A DNA stretch of 39,464 bases, from contig JAZFYD010000008.1 in the NCBI GenBank assembly GCA_036443405.1, positions 1-39,464 of the forward strand, read 5' to 3'. The DNA is from JAZFYD01 sp036443405 (GTDB taxonomy: Bacteria > Planctomycetota > PLA2). This document shows positions 1-7,674 of this stretch, one piece after another. The translations under genes and the position numbers were made by a program. Position 1 is the stretch's first letter. Every line of letters begins with the position of its first letter. The notes below the pieces were generated by a model. That model saw only the letters and a list, made by a program, of their open reading frames with translations, ran no database searches and was not told the DNA's origin.

Positions 1-15
1 AGTGATTCCACGCGG

Positions 16-176
16 AGCCGGAATCCCCCGGCCTCGGCCCCGGCCTCATGCGTCGGACCTTGCCTCACGGTCCCCGGTCCACCACCCCCGCATCAAAGGT
101 TCGAGGCCAGTGGTGTGGGGACCAAGAGGAAGGGCCCTACACATGAGGCCGGGGCCGAGGCCGAGGGAACCCGGCT
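16..176. repeat. Inverted-repeat element, copy A (MITE-like)
   Basis: A 29-nt terminal inverted repeat (25-53 against 139-167, 27 of 29 positions matching) brackets about 85 bp of unique sequence. The core of the arm is GGCCTCGGCCCCGGCCTCAT. The pairing extends outward with mismatches (AGCCGG at 16-21 against CCGGCT at 171-176). The outer 35 nt (25-59) match, at 33 of 35 positions, the reverse complement of 30470-30504, so this is one member of a dispersed family. It contains no plausible gene. It lies just upstream of the cmk leader and could influence transcription into cmk/rpsA. A non-autonomous mobile element or REP-like palindrome is inferred; no target-site duplication was recognised. 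Confidence 0.7.
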
Positions 177-254
177 GAACCTTGCGGTTCGGCCGCGTCC
201 AGCGACAATCTCCCGCTTGCGCCTACATCATCAGAAAAAGCCCCGGAGGGCCGC

Positions 255-899
255 GTGACCCCGGAATTCGTGGTCGCGATCGACGGGCCGGCGGGAGCCG
301 GCAAGACAACCATCGCACGCCGTCTGGCGGAGCGGTTGCCGGGGTTTCGGTACCTCGACACCGGAGCGATGTACCGCGCGGTTACGGCCTACCTGATGCG
401 CAAGGACCAGTTGGACTGTTCGGAAGCGGACATGGCCAAGGTCGCCGAGAGCCTCGTGCACGACGGGGATCGCCTGGTCGTAAACGGCGAGGACGTCGCG
501 GGGGATATTCGGAGTCCGGAGGTCACCGCCGAGGTGAGCCGGGTCTCTGCGTTCCCGCTGTTGCGCCGGGTCGTGCAAGCCAAGCAGCGCGACCAATCGG
601 GCCAACTCGTCGTCGAGGGACGCGACATCGGTTCCGTCGTGTTTCCCAACGCGCAGGTGAAGATCTACCTGGACGCGCAACTGAACGAGCGCGCTCGCCG
701 CCGGCACAAACAACACCCGGTGTTGTCCGCCGTGGAGCTTGAAAAACGCATCGCTGAACGCGATCGTGTGGACAGCTCACGCGACGACTCGCCGTTGGTG
801 GTCGCCGATGGCGCCATCTCTATCGAAACGACCGACCTGAGCATTGAGCAGGTCGTTGAAAGAGCACTCACGTTGGTGCGCGAAGTAATGAACAACTAA
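255..899 (+). CDS. cmk: Cytidylate kinase
   Basis: Phosphorylates CMP/dCMP to the diphosphates using ATP in the cytoplasm, a step of pyrimidine nucleotide recycling. The 214-residue protein has the expected length. It starts with a P-loop (GPAGAGKTT, about residues 11-19), followed by the CMP-binding YLDTGAMYRAVT segment, the VEGRDIGSVVFPNA block and the RDRVDSSRDDSPL arginine-rich lid typical of the family. The start is GTG at 255, chosen because GGAGGG sits at 245-250, four bases upstream. The gene is followed 49 bp later by rpsA, the classic cmk-rpsA arrangement known from many bacteria, so the two are probably co-transcribed. Nothing unusual is seen in the protein. The promoter is not evident; an inverted-repeat element ends about 80 bp upstream. 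Confidence 0.96.
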   Translation: MTPEFVVAIDGPAGAGKTTIARRLAERLPGFRYLDTGAMYRAVTAYLMRKDQLDCSEADMAKVAESLVHDGDRLVVNGEDVAGDIRSPEVTAEVSRVSAFPLLRRVVQAKQRDQSGQLVVEGRDIGSVVFPNAQVKIYLDAQLNERARRRHKQHPVLSAVELEKRIAERDRVDSSRDDSPLVVADGAISIETTDLSIEQVVERALTLVREVMNN

Positions 900-948
900 G
901 GCGTCGCCGCTGTCGTTGTGCGGAAGCAAAGCGACGGAGGAGCGTGGC

Positions 949-3105
949 ATGGCCTCCACGCCGGAAAGTGAAGACATCATGGCAAGAGGAATTGACGTCG
1001 TACGCAAGTACGACCTACCCGCGGACGAACTCGACCTGAAGGTCGAGGAGGCGTTCGCCGAACTCGACACCGACGTTATGGAGTCGAAGTACGACGAGTC
1101 GGTCAAGGAGTTCGAGGAAAACACGATCCTGAAGGGCCGTGTTCTCAACGTGGTCAACGACGAAGTCATCGTCGACATCGGATACAAGTCCGAAGGCGTG
1201 ATCCCGCTGTACGAGTTCGGCGAAAACGCCGACGTTGACGTCGGTGACGAGATCGAGGTTCTGCTCGACGAGATCGAGGGCGAGTCCGGCATGATCCGGC
1301 TCAGCAAGCGCAAGGCGGACCGCATCCGCGCGTGGAACCGCATTCTCGAAACGCACAAGGAAGGCGATGTCGTCCGCGGCATCGTCCTGCGCAAGATCAA
1401 GGGCGGACTACTCGTGGACGTCGGCGTCCCGGTGTTCCTGCCGGCCAGCCAGGTCTCGCTACGCCGCACCGCGGACGTGAGCGAGTACATCGGCAAGGAG
1501 GTCGAAGCGCGCATCATCAAGATCGACGAACAGCGCATGAACATCGTCGTGTCGCGCAGAAAGCTCGTCGAGGAGCAGCGCGAGGCGGCCAAGAAGAAGT
1601 TGATGGACGAGATTCAGGAGGGCGAGATTCGCCGCGGCGTCGTCAAGAACATCGCCGACTTCGGCGCATTCGTCGACCTGGGCGGCATCGACGGTCTTCT
1701 GCACATCACCGATATGTCCTGGACGCGCATCAACCACCCGAGCGAGGTGGTCAGCATCGACCAGGAGGTCGAGGTCATGGTCCTGCGCGTGGATCGCACG
1801 AAAGAGCGCATCGCGCTCGGCCTGAAGCAGCGCATGCCGTCGCCGTGGGAGGAAGTCGAAATTCGCTACCCCGTCGGCACCAAGGTCAAGGGCAAGGTCG
1901 TCAACGTCATGTCCTACGGCGCGTTCGTCCAACTGGAGAACGGGCTCGAGGGCCTCGTGCACGTCAGCGAGATGAGCTGGACGCGGCGCGTCAACCACCC
2001 GAGCGAGGTGGTCAAGGTCAACGACGAGGTCGAGGTCGTCATCCTCGACATCGACAAGGACAAACAGGAAATCGGCCTCGGCATGAAGCAGGCCGACGTC
2101 AACCCCTGGGACATCGTCGAGGAGAAATACCCTCCGGGAACGATCGTCGAGGGCACCGTCCGCAACCTCACCAACTACGGCGCGTTTGTCGAGTTGGAGG
2201 AGGGCATCGACGGCCTCCTGCATGTCAGCGACATGTCGTGGACCAAGAAAGTCAACCATCCGTCCGAGGTCATCGACAAGGGCGATCACGTCCGCGCGGT
2301 GGTCATCAGCGTGGACCGCGACAAGAAGCGGGTCGCGCTCGGTATGAAACAGCTTTTGGACGATCCGTGGAAGACGGAGATCGCGGAGCGCTACAAGGTC
2401 GGCGACGTCGTCATCGGCACCGTGACCAAGGTCACGAACTTCGGCGTGTTCGTGCAGCTGCAGGAGGGCCTCGAAGGCCTCTTGCACGTTTCGGAGCTGA
2501 CCACCAAGAAGATGCAACGTCCCGAGGACGTCGTGAAGGTCGGCGACCAAGTCGAGGTGACTGTCCTGAAGGTCGACGCCGACGAACGCAAGATTGGCCT
2601 CAGCCTCATCGCGAACGAGGACGGCGAGGGCCCGAAGATCGTGGAGCGTGCAGCGGAGCCGGCCGAAGAGGCGGCGGTGGATACTCCCGACGCGGACACT
2701 GCGGACGTGGAAGCGCCTGCGGAGGAAGCGGCCGCGCCCGAGGCGCCCGCGGAAGAAGCAGCTACGGAAGAAGCAGCTACCGAAGAAGCCGCCACGGACG
2801 ATGCTCCGGCGGAGGAAGCTCCTGCAGAGGAGGCCCCCGCGGAGGAGGCTGCGGTGGAACCTGTCGCTGAGGAGGCGCCCGCAGAGGAAGCCCCGGCCGA
2901 AGAGGCCGCAGTCGAGGAGCCGGCCGCTGAAGCCGAGGTGGCCGAAGAGGCCCCCGCGGAAGAAGCAGCTACGGAAGAAGCAGCTACCGAAGAAGCCGCC
3001 ACGGACGATGCTCCGGCGGAGGAAGCTCCTGCAGAGGAAACTCCGACCGAAGAGCCGGCGGAAGAACCGGCAGCCGAGGACGACTCCAAAAAGGAGGATG
3101 CGTGA
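949..3105 (+). CDS. rpsA: 30S ribosomal protein S1 with long acidic C-terminal tail
   Basis: Binds mRNA at the small ribosomal subunit and promotes initiation on structured or weakly leadered messages. The 718-residue protein carries six S1 (OB-fold) domains, roughly residues 62-125, 147-215, 232-300, 318-385, 405-470 and 490-555. The later ones show the DFGAFV/YGAFV and GLLH(V/I)S/TDMSW signatures. The start is ATG 949, preceded by a GGAGGAG ribosome-binding site at 936-942; an in-frame TTG at 916 lacks one. From about residue 555 the sequence becomes an Ala/Pro/Glu low-complexity tail of some 160 residues built from EEAPAEEAA-like units. E. coli S1 has 557 residues and no such tail. The tail DNA contains an exact 86-nt duplication. 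A strong terminator follows at 3139. Family assignment is very secure; the tail's role is unknown. Confidence 0.96.
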   Translation: MASTPESEDIMARGIDVVRKYDLPADELDLKVEEAFAELDTDVMESKYDESVKEFEENTILKGRVLNVVNDEVIVDIGYKSEGVIPLYEFGENADVDVGDEIEVLLDEIEGESGMIRLSKRKADRIRAWNRILETHKEGDVVRGIVLRKIKGGLLVDVGVPVFLPASQVSLRRTADVSEYIGKEVEARIIKIDEQRMNIVVSRRKLVEEQREAAKKKLMDEIQEGEIRRGVVKNIADFGAFVDLGGIDGLLHITDMSWTRINHPSEVVSIDQEVEVMVLRVDRTKERIALGLKQRMPSPWEEVEIRYPVGTKVKGKVVNVMSYGAFVQLENGLEGLVHVSEMSWTRRVNHPSEVVKVNDEVEVVILDIDKDKQEIGLGMKQADVNPWDIVEEKYPPGTIVEGTVRNLTNYGAFVELEEGIDGLLHVSDMSWTKKVNHPSEVIDKGDHVRAVVISVDRDKKRVALGMKQLLDDPWKTEIAERYKVGDVVIGTVTKVTNFGVFVQLQEGLEGLLHVSELTTKKMQRPEDVVKVGDQVEVTVLKVDADERKIGLSLIANEDGEGPKIVERAAEPAEEAAVDTPDADTADVEAPAEEAAAPEAPAEEAATEEAATEEAATDDAPAEEAPAEEAPAEEAAVEPVAEEAPAEEAPAEEAAVEEPAAEAEVAEEAPAEEAATEEAATEEAATDDAPAEEAPAEETPTEEPAEEPAAEDDSKKEDA
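2746..3038 (+). repeat. Exact 86-nt direct repeat inside the rpsA tail
   Basis: Bases 2746-2831 and 2953-3038 are identical over 86 nt, including every synonymous third position, with a period of 207 nt (69 codons). The flanking tail sequence encodes similar EEAPAEE motifs but has diverged at the DNA level. The repeat preserves the reading frame, so both copies encode the same EEAATEEAATEEAATDDAP-type segment. This indicates a recent in-frame duplication or gene conversion. Confidence 0.95.
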
Positions 3106-3138
3106 CCGCGAGGTGACGCGTTTTTTGTCTATCTCATC

Positions 3139-3175
3139 AGAGGGCGGCCCCACGGGGTCGCCCTCTATTTTGTCT
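3139..3175 (+). terminator. Rho-independent terminator after rpsA
   Basis: AGAGGGCG (3139-3146) pairs perfectly with CGCCCTCT (3159-3166). The stem continues through a G-T pair and three G-C pairs, giving 12 bp closed by a four-base CACG loop, followed by ATTTTGT. A weaker CGCG hairpin with a T6 run (3107-3126) lies just before it. Together they would end the cmk-rpsA transcript. Confidence 0.85.
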
Positions 3176-3233
3176 GCCCAACGGCTTACGCCGTTGGAGC
3201 GTTTGTCTGCCCAACGGCTTACGCCGTTGGAGC
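3168..3233. repeat. Two tandem 33-bp units with AACGGC-TTAC-GCCGTT palindrome
   Basis: Two adjacent, nearly identical 33-nt units (3168-3200 and 3201-3233) each contain the perfect palindrome CAACGGC-TTAC-GCCGTTG, able to form a 7-bp hairpin with a four-base loop. The same core, with loop TGAC instead of TTAC, recurs as a four-unit array at 4385-4505. The second unit ends just before the lipoprotein start, so it may lie in that gene's leader. The GGAG within the unit (3229-3232) could even serve as a ribosome-binding site. Confidence 0.9.
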
Positions 3234-3249
3234 CACGTTGTCCGGACGC

Positions 3250-4278
3250 ATGCGTCACCTGATCCTGTTCGTCCTTCTCGCCGCCGTGGGTATGTCCACG
3301 ATCACGGCGTGTTCGTCGAAGAAGAAGGACGACGTGTTGCTGGGCGGTAAGGTCGAGATCCCGACCCAGGCACGACGCGGCTACAACTGGCCGCCTAAGA
3401 AACCGCCCGAGTGGTTCGACGACAAGATCGCGCGGGTCCGCCGGCTCCAAAGCGAAGAGGATCTCAAAGGGGCGTTGGATCTCATCGATGTCGCCCTCGC
3501 CGAGCGTCCGGCGCCGGGGCACGACCAGACGCTTCGGTCGCTACGCGGCGGTCTCCTGAAGGCCATCCTTGATCTGTTGACCATGCAGATCCGTGTCGAT
3601 CCGGTCGAGGATCCGATCCGGTTCGGCGACGCCGTGCGCGTGCGGCTCGAAATCAAGAACGTCAGCGGCCGCGACCTTTTCATCCCGGCGCAGGCCAAGA
3701 ATCTGAGCCGCAGCCTGTTTCGCCTCGAGATCATCCAGCAGGAGTTCACGATCCGCGCAGACGTCGTCTTGCGGCGACGCAAGGTCCATGTGCACCTCGA
3801 ACGCGACATCGTTTTGGAACCTGGTGGGGTGTACGAACAGGTGCTGACTCTCGAAGGCGCCGGCAACGAACGGCCCGTCGAGGGTTTTCGCACTTACACC
3901 GTGCGCGGCACACTACGCCCGGTGCGATACGAGGTGGGAGGGTTGCCACGGTTCGAAGCCGTCCGGGTCCGTGGCACGCGCATGCGTTCGTTCGCGCGCA
4001 ACTTCGAACATCTTGCGGACGATCCGGTCGCCCGGATCGGCGAGGCGATTTCGAAGCAGGCTCCGCAGCATGTTCTGACGGCGGCGGCGCTCGTGAGACC
4101 GCGCGATCGACAGGCCGCCACCGACAGTCTGATCGAGGCGCTGAATGGCTCCGCCATGGACTCGTCGATCGTCGCGTCGCTCCAGTATCTAACGGGCATC
4201 CAAGAGTTCGGCCGCGACGCAATCGCGTGGAAAGCATGGTGGCCACGGGTGCGCGGGGAGTTCTACGGGGACGAGTAG
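3250..4278 (+). CDS. Predicted lipoprotein with C-terminal HEAT-like segment, function unknown
   Basis: The 342-residue product begins with a signal peptide (MRHLILFVLLAAVG...) and a lipobox-like STITAC, so it is probably lipid-anchored in the periplasmic space. A short helical segment (about residues 55-110) precedes a beta-rich central region (about 115-245) that resembles an immunoglobulin-like domain. The C-terminus (about 255-340) is alpha-helical with HEAT-like character and ends in LTGIQEFGRDAIAWKAWW, a motif I associate with planctomycetal HEAT proteins. The start is ATG 3250; a TTG at 3238, with GGAG five bases before it, is an alternative. It stands alone between a terminator and a repeat element. 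I do not recognise a specific function. Confidence 0.75.
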   Translation: MRHLILFVLLAAVGMSTITACSSKKKDDVLLGGKVEIPTQARRGYNWPPKKPPEWFDDKIARVRRLQSEEDLKGALDLIDVALAERPAPGHDQTLRSLRGGLLKAILDLLTMQIRVDPVEDPIRFGDAVRVRLEIKNVSGRDLFIPAQAKNLSRSLFRLEIIQQEFTIRADVVLRRRKVHVHLERDIVLEPGGVYEQVLTLEGAGNERPVEGFRTYTVRGTLRPVRYEVGGLPRFEAVRVRGTRMRSFARNFEHLADDPVARIGEAISKQAPQHVLTAAALVRPRDRQAATDSLIEALNGSAMDSSIVASLQYLTGIQEFGRDAIAWKAWWPRVRGEFYGDE

Positions 4279-4333
4279 GCGGGCGTCCCCTCTGATACGA
4301 GCTGGCGAAAAACGAACCAGAAGTGGCGTCGCT

Positions 4334-4624
4334 TAGGCTCCGTCTGAGAAAAACCCGCAGGCCCGAGATCGAGCTGGGACATCTCTGGCTCAACGGCTGA
4401 CGCCGTTCGGTGTTGCTGGCTCAACGGCTGACGCCGTTCGGTGTTGCTGGCTCAACGGCTGACGCCGTTCGGTGTTGCTGGCTCAACGGCTGACGCCGTT
4501 GAAGCGCCGTCAGGCGTCGTTCGCCGACAACCCTCTATCCAATATCGATAGTGCTAGGAGGCGAACGGCGGCTGACGGGCCTATCCAGCCGATCGAAGCC
4601 AGGGGTTTTCTTAGACGGAGCCTA
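4334..4624. mobile_element. MITE-like element with about 45-bp terminal inverted repeats
   Basis: The left end (TAGGCTCCGTCT at 4334-4345, then GAGAAAAACCC) is repeated inverted at the right end (4602-4624), with one mismatch and one single-base gap over 22 nt. Further pairing (GGC..CGA..ATCG.GCTGG) extends each arm to about 45 nt (4334-4380 and 4580-4624). The 291-bp unit has no gene. It encloses the palindromic tandem array 4385-4505. The right end coincides with the last bases of tyrS, whose stop codon is the terminal CTA read on the minus strand. No target-site duplication was recognised. A bidirectional terminator structure is an alternative reading. Confidence 0.6.
4385..4505. repeat. 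Four-unit 31-bp tandem array of hairpin palindromes
   Basis: Units start at 4385, 4416, 4447 and 4478. The first three are identical 31-mers containing CAACGGCTGACGCCGTT; the fourth keeps the palindrome but ends in GAAGC. Each forms an AACGGC/GCCGTT hairpin with a TGAC loop. The fourth unit's ending resembles the 3168-3233 units, which links the two arrays as one family. This is not a CRISPR, because there are no unique spacers. Confidence 0.93.
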
Positions 4625-5797
4625 GTCCGCGGGCACGAGTTTCACGTACAGCGTCTTCCCCGCTTTTAGCACCTTCGGGGAATCGATCGTCCACTCGGCG
4701 TTGGGGTCGGTCACCTTCTCGTTGTCGAGACGCACTCCACCCTGCTGTATGCGGCGGCGGGCTTCCCCGCCGGACAAATCGAACGCATCGCGCACGATCG
4801 CCATCGCTGTGACGGTTCCGGAGACCGGAACTTCACGGAGGTCCGTGGGCGCCTCCTTCCTTTTGAAGACGCGTTCGAACTCGTCGCGTTCGTGTTTGGC
4901 GGCCTCGTCCCCGTGGTACGCCGCGGTCAGCGCCTCGGCCATCGTCTTCTTCGCGTGCCAGATGTCGCCCGCCAGCAACTCGTCGATCGCCGCGTCGGGC
5001 AGCCTCGTCGCCAGGCGCAGGAACTTCCCGACCAGTTCGTCGGTCACGCGCGTGGCGCGGCCGAACATGTCCTTTGCGGGCGTGTCGACGCCGATCGCGT
5101 TGCCCAGGCTCTTCGACATCTTCTTGGAGCCGTCGAGGCCTTCCAGCAACGGGTTCAACACGCACACCTGCGGACGCTGCTCGGCGGACTTTTGCAGGTG
5201 GCGGCCGACGTTGAGATTGAACGTCTGGTCGGTACCGCCCAGCTCGATGTCGGCGTGAACCGCCACCGAGTCGTATCCCTGGAGCAGCGAGTACAGGAAC
5301 TCGTGCAGGTGGATCGGGGTGCCTGTAGCGTAGCGCTTCGCGAAACTGTCCCGCTCCAGCATCTGCGCGACCGTCATCTGCCCCGCGAGCTTGACCATCT
5401 CCGCCGAGCTCAGAGGATCCAGCCACTCGCTGTTCTTCCGCACCTCCGCGCGATCGAGATCGAGAATCTTGCCGATTTGATCGAGCCAGGACTTTCCGTT
5501 TTCCTCCACCTCCGCGCGTGTGAGCACCGGCCGCGTCTTGTCGCGGCCGGACGGGTCCCCGACTTCCGTCGTGAAGTACCCGAGGATTAACACCGCGGTG
5601 TGCCCCAGCTCCTGAAAGCGCGCCAGGATGCGAAGGGGGATGGCGTTGCCGATCGTCACCTCCGTCGACGTGAGATCGATGCCCAACTTGACGCGCAGGG
5701 TGCGCCCGCTCGAAAGCAGTTTCGAAAGCGCTTCGTCCCCCGGAAACACGCTCTCCACGAGGCGTGCATCCTGACCAAATGTCTCGCGCCAACTCAT
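4622..5797 (-). CDS. tyrS: Tyrosine--tRNA ligase
   Basis: Charges tRNA-Tyr with tyrosine (class Ic synthetase, cytoplasm). The 391-residue protein matches the TyrZ-like branch of the family. It has LGIDLTSTEVTIGNAIPL near residues 38-55, GDPSGRDKTRP (80-90), the tyrosine-pocket region GYDSVAVHADIELGGTDQ (174-191), KKMSKS (225-230) and a C-terminal S4-like RNA-binding domain (about 330-391, RRRIQQGGVRLDNEKV). The start is ATG 5797; upstream in-frame codons run into non-conserved sequence. The first signature motif reads TIGN instead of HIGH/HLGH, a form more typical of tryptophanyl-tRNA synthetases. The rest of the sequence is TyrRS-like. The gene is transcribed alone and its stop codon lies in the end of a MITE-like element. 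Confidence 0.93.
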   Translation of the reverse strand: MSWRETFGQDARLVESVFPGDEALSKLLSSGRTLRVKLGIDLTSTEVTIGNAIPLRILARFQELGHTAVLILGYFTTEVGDPSGRDKTRPVLTRAEVEENGKSWLDQIGKILDLDRAEVRKNSEWLDPLSSAEMVKLAGQMTVAQMLERDSFAKRYATGTPIHLHEFLYSLLQGYDSVAVHADIELGGTDQTFNLNVGRHLQKSAEQRPQVCVLNPLLEGLDGSKKMSKSLGNAIGVDTPAKDMFGRATRVTDELVGKFLRLATRLPDAAIDELLAGDIWHAKKTMAEALTAAYHGDEAAKHERDEFERVFKRKEAPTDLREVPVSGTVTAMAIVRDAFDLSGGEARRRIQQGGVRLDNEKVTDPNAEWTIDSPKVLKAGKTLYVKLVPAD

Positions 5798-5916
5798 GTG
5801 AGTGCGGATTGTAGCGGCTGGGGGGAGCCGTTCCGGCCAGTCATTTCCGAGAGAAACGTTCGCGGCGGGATCGAACGTCCCACCATCGCGGGAAGCTCGC
5901 CCCACGAGACCACGGA

Positions 5917-6270
5917 CGTTGGTTGTTGCCGTGAAGGTGCCAGGTGGCGCGGCGATCAGCTTTGGTTGCCGAATTCCGTGCTCCGCGGCACCGTCTTACC
6001 AGGCACCGCTTCTTTGCTGCCCGGACCGTCGTCTGTGTTTCGGACAGCGGAGGGGCCGTGCGATGCGAGCCGCTCGCAACAACAACGAAAACCCGCGATC
6101 GGTGCCTGGTAAGCAGGGGACCGAGGCAAGTGAGCCCGAACCCGCGATAGCCGGAAAACGATCCAGCGAATCGTTTTCCGGTGTGACCGAGTTCCCAACA
6201 TCGCGTAGCACGCACACAGGAGAATCGAAACTGCGCACGACGCGCCACCTGGCACCTTGCGCAACCAACG
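5917..6270. repeat. Nested inverted repeats filling the 545-bp gap between tyrS and the membrane-protein gene
   Basis: No gene was found in 5798-6342. An outer inverted repeat pairs AAGGTGCCAGGTGGCGCG (5934-5951) with its exact complement at 6241-6258, and CGTTGGTTG (5917-5925) with 6262-6270. Inside it, CTTACCAGGCACCG (5995-6008) pairs exactly with 6100-6113. A third perfect 12-bp hairpin, CCGGAAAACGAT with a seven-base loop, spans 6151-6181. The GGTGCC(A/T)GG core resembles REP-type palindromes found in many bacteria. A BIME/MITE-like element is inferred. Confidence 0.8.
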
Positions 6271-6342
6271 GGTCCGAGTTCCCGCGGGACGAACAACCCG
6301 CACCGGTGGGACGAGCGATAGTCCGGAAGCGGACGGCTACCC

Positions 6343-7314
6343 TCAGTTCGCGAATGAAGCCAGACGCACGGTGCGGCGCATCACACGTGTCGCGAGCAGC
6401 GCCGCGCCCACGAACGTGATCAGATAGAAAACCTGATTGAGCACCGCGCCGATTCCGTCGGCGGACGGGCCGAGGGCTTCCTGCGCGCCGGAGAGATCGA
6501 TGAGCGAGTCTGCGGCCATCACGCGCAACAGCGCGAACAGGCCGGTGGCGCACGTCACCAGATCGAACCAAAGCGTCCAACGCTTCTCGCCCAATTGCCC
6601 GTACAGGAGATCCCGCGCAACGACCAGAATGAGCCAGACGTTCAGGAACAGGAGGTTGTGCTGGATGCCGGTGCCGACGATCGGCACCTGCCGCGCGCCG
6701 TCCGTGGTGGGTATATAGAGCGCCAACAGGTCGTGCCGCAGGAAGTTCACGGCGATCAGAACCAAGGCGACGAACGCGGCACCTTCGAAACAACGTCGCC
6801 GGTCGGGACGTACCGCCAGCGCCAACCGCGGGAGCCGGAAAGTGCGCGCGAGTCGAGGCGTCAACGCGAACAACCCAAGCATCAACCCCGCGTCGAACAG
6901 GAGTGTGGTCAGCGCGCGCGTGAACATCGAGATGAGGCTCGGGTTCGCGACGGGGGAGACGCTCAGGTCGCCGGGTCCCATTGATTTGCCGGCGACGGTC
7001 GCACCGATCACGAGCACGAAGTGCGCCGCGAAGAGGAGCGCGGTGTTGATCATGAACGGCCGCGTTTGGTGCGAGCCGATCAGGATCGGCGCGGGGAGGA
7101 ACGAACTCCCGATCTCCCCGGGGTCGCCCATGTCCTGAAGAACCGTGTCGAGCGCTTCGTCCGGCTTCGCACCCTTGTCGGTGCGTTCGTCGACGCGATC
7201 CATGATGGCGCTTTGCAGCTCCATCAACACATCGCGCCGCGACTCGGAATCGCCGGACATCGCGGCGTCGGCTTCATCGAGCCAGCGCTGGACCTTGACG
7301 TCGTGTTGTGACAT
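6343..7314 (-). CDS. Multi-pass membrane protein of a PadR-linked HAAS/DUF1700-like family
   Basis: The 323-residue protein starts with a soluble helical domain (residues 1-75: MSQHDVKVQRWLDEADA... MELQSAIMDRVDE... MGDPGEIGSSF). This looks like the HAAS/DUF1700 N-terminal domain often found in partners of PadR regulators. About seven hydrophobic segments follow, among them FMINTALLFAAHFVLVIGATVAG, LLFDAGLMLGLFAL, AAFVALVLIAVNFL, LLFLNVWLILVVA and VFYLITFVGAALLA. The start lies 3 bp downstream of the PadR gene's stop, so the two form an operon and are probably co-regulated by PadR. The substrate or signal is unknown. The assignment to this general family is moderately firm; a specific activity cannot be given. 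Confidence 0.8.
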   Translation of the reverse strand: MSQHDVKVQRWLDEADAAMSGDSESRRDVLMELQSAIMDRVDERTDKGAKPDEALDTVLQDMGDPGEIGSSFLPAPILIGSHQTRPFMINTALLFAAHFVLVIGATVAGKSMGPGDLSVSPVANPSLISMFTRALTTLLFDAGLMLGLFALTPRLARTFRLPRLALAVRPDRRRCFEGAAFVALVLIAVNFLRHDLLALYIPTTDGARQVPIVGTGIQHNLLFLNVWLILVVARDLLYGQLGEKRWTLWFDLVTCATGLFALLRVMAADSLIDLSGAQEALGPSADGIGAVLNQVFYLITFVGAALLATRVMRRTVRLASFAN

Positions 7315-7317
7315 CGC

Positions 7318-7674
7318 CTACGCGCCCTCCTCGTCCGTGCTCACGGGCTCCTGCTCGAGGATGGTGGTGACGGACGAAGCGATCTCGCGCCACGTCTGTT
7401 CCAAACGGGGTAACGCCTCAACGCCGTGGTCCGAGAGCCGGTAGTACTTGCGCGGCCGCGCGCCGCCGGTATCCCACTCGGACTGGAGAAGGCCCTGTTT
7501 CTCCAGGCGGCGAAGCAGCGGATAGAGCGTGCCTTCCTCCGTTTCCAGCCCGGCATCGGCGAGGATGCGAACGAGTTGGTAGCCGTACAGCCGGTCCCGA
7601 AGCAACGAGAGCGCTGCGATCTGGATGAGACCGCGCCGAAGCTCGGCGCCGATTTTGTCGAAAAGCGAAGGCAT
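7318..7674 (-). CDS. PadR-family transcriptional regulator
   Basis: A 118-residue winged-helix repressor-type protein. It shows the family hallmarks: LLRDRLYGYQLVRIL (recognition region, about residues 24-38), GTLYPLLRRLEKQGLLQSEW (48-67) and RPRKYYRLSDHGVEAL (73-88), followed by a short dimerisation helix. PadR proteins usually repress an adjacent membrane or transport gene until they bind a small ligand. The directly downstream membrane protein is the likely target. The gene diverges from a HEAT/TPR gene across a 110-bp region with CGTAA repeats. The start is ATG 7674. Confidence 0.92.
   Translation of the reverse strand: MPSLFDKIGAELRRGLIQIAALSLLRDRLYGYQLVRILADAGLETEEGTLYPLLRRLEKQGLLQSEWDTGGARPRKYYRLSDHGVEALPRLEQTWREIASSVTTILEQEPVSTDEEGA

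Noticed and set aside
96..106. GGTTCGAGGCC as a tRNA T-arm
   Set aside because: No acceptor, anticodon or D-arm can be built around it; it is internal to the inverted-repeat element.
2594..3262. Arg/Lys/Pro-rich open frame overlapping the rpsA tail
   Set aside because: It is a frame shadow of the low-complexity rpsA tail running into the terminator and repeats; it has no family features.
1459..3522. A 687-codon antisense frame opposite rpsA
   Set aside because: It spans the rpsA terminator and repeats, has no recognisable domain, and mirrors the codon structure of the S1 repeats.
4385..4505. Possible CRISPR array
   Set aside because: The repeats are contiguous 31-bp units with no unique spacers, only four copies, and no cas genes nearby.
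5802..6419. Arg/Ser-rich open frames across the tyrS upstream gap
   Set aside because: They run through the inverted repeats, lack ribosome-binding sites and show no family features.
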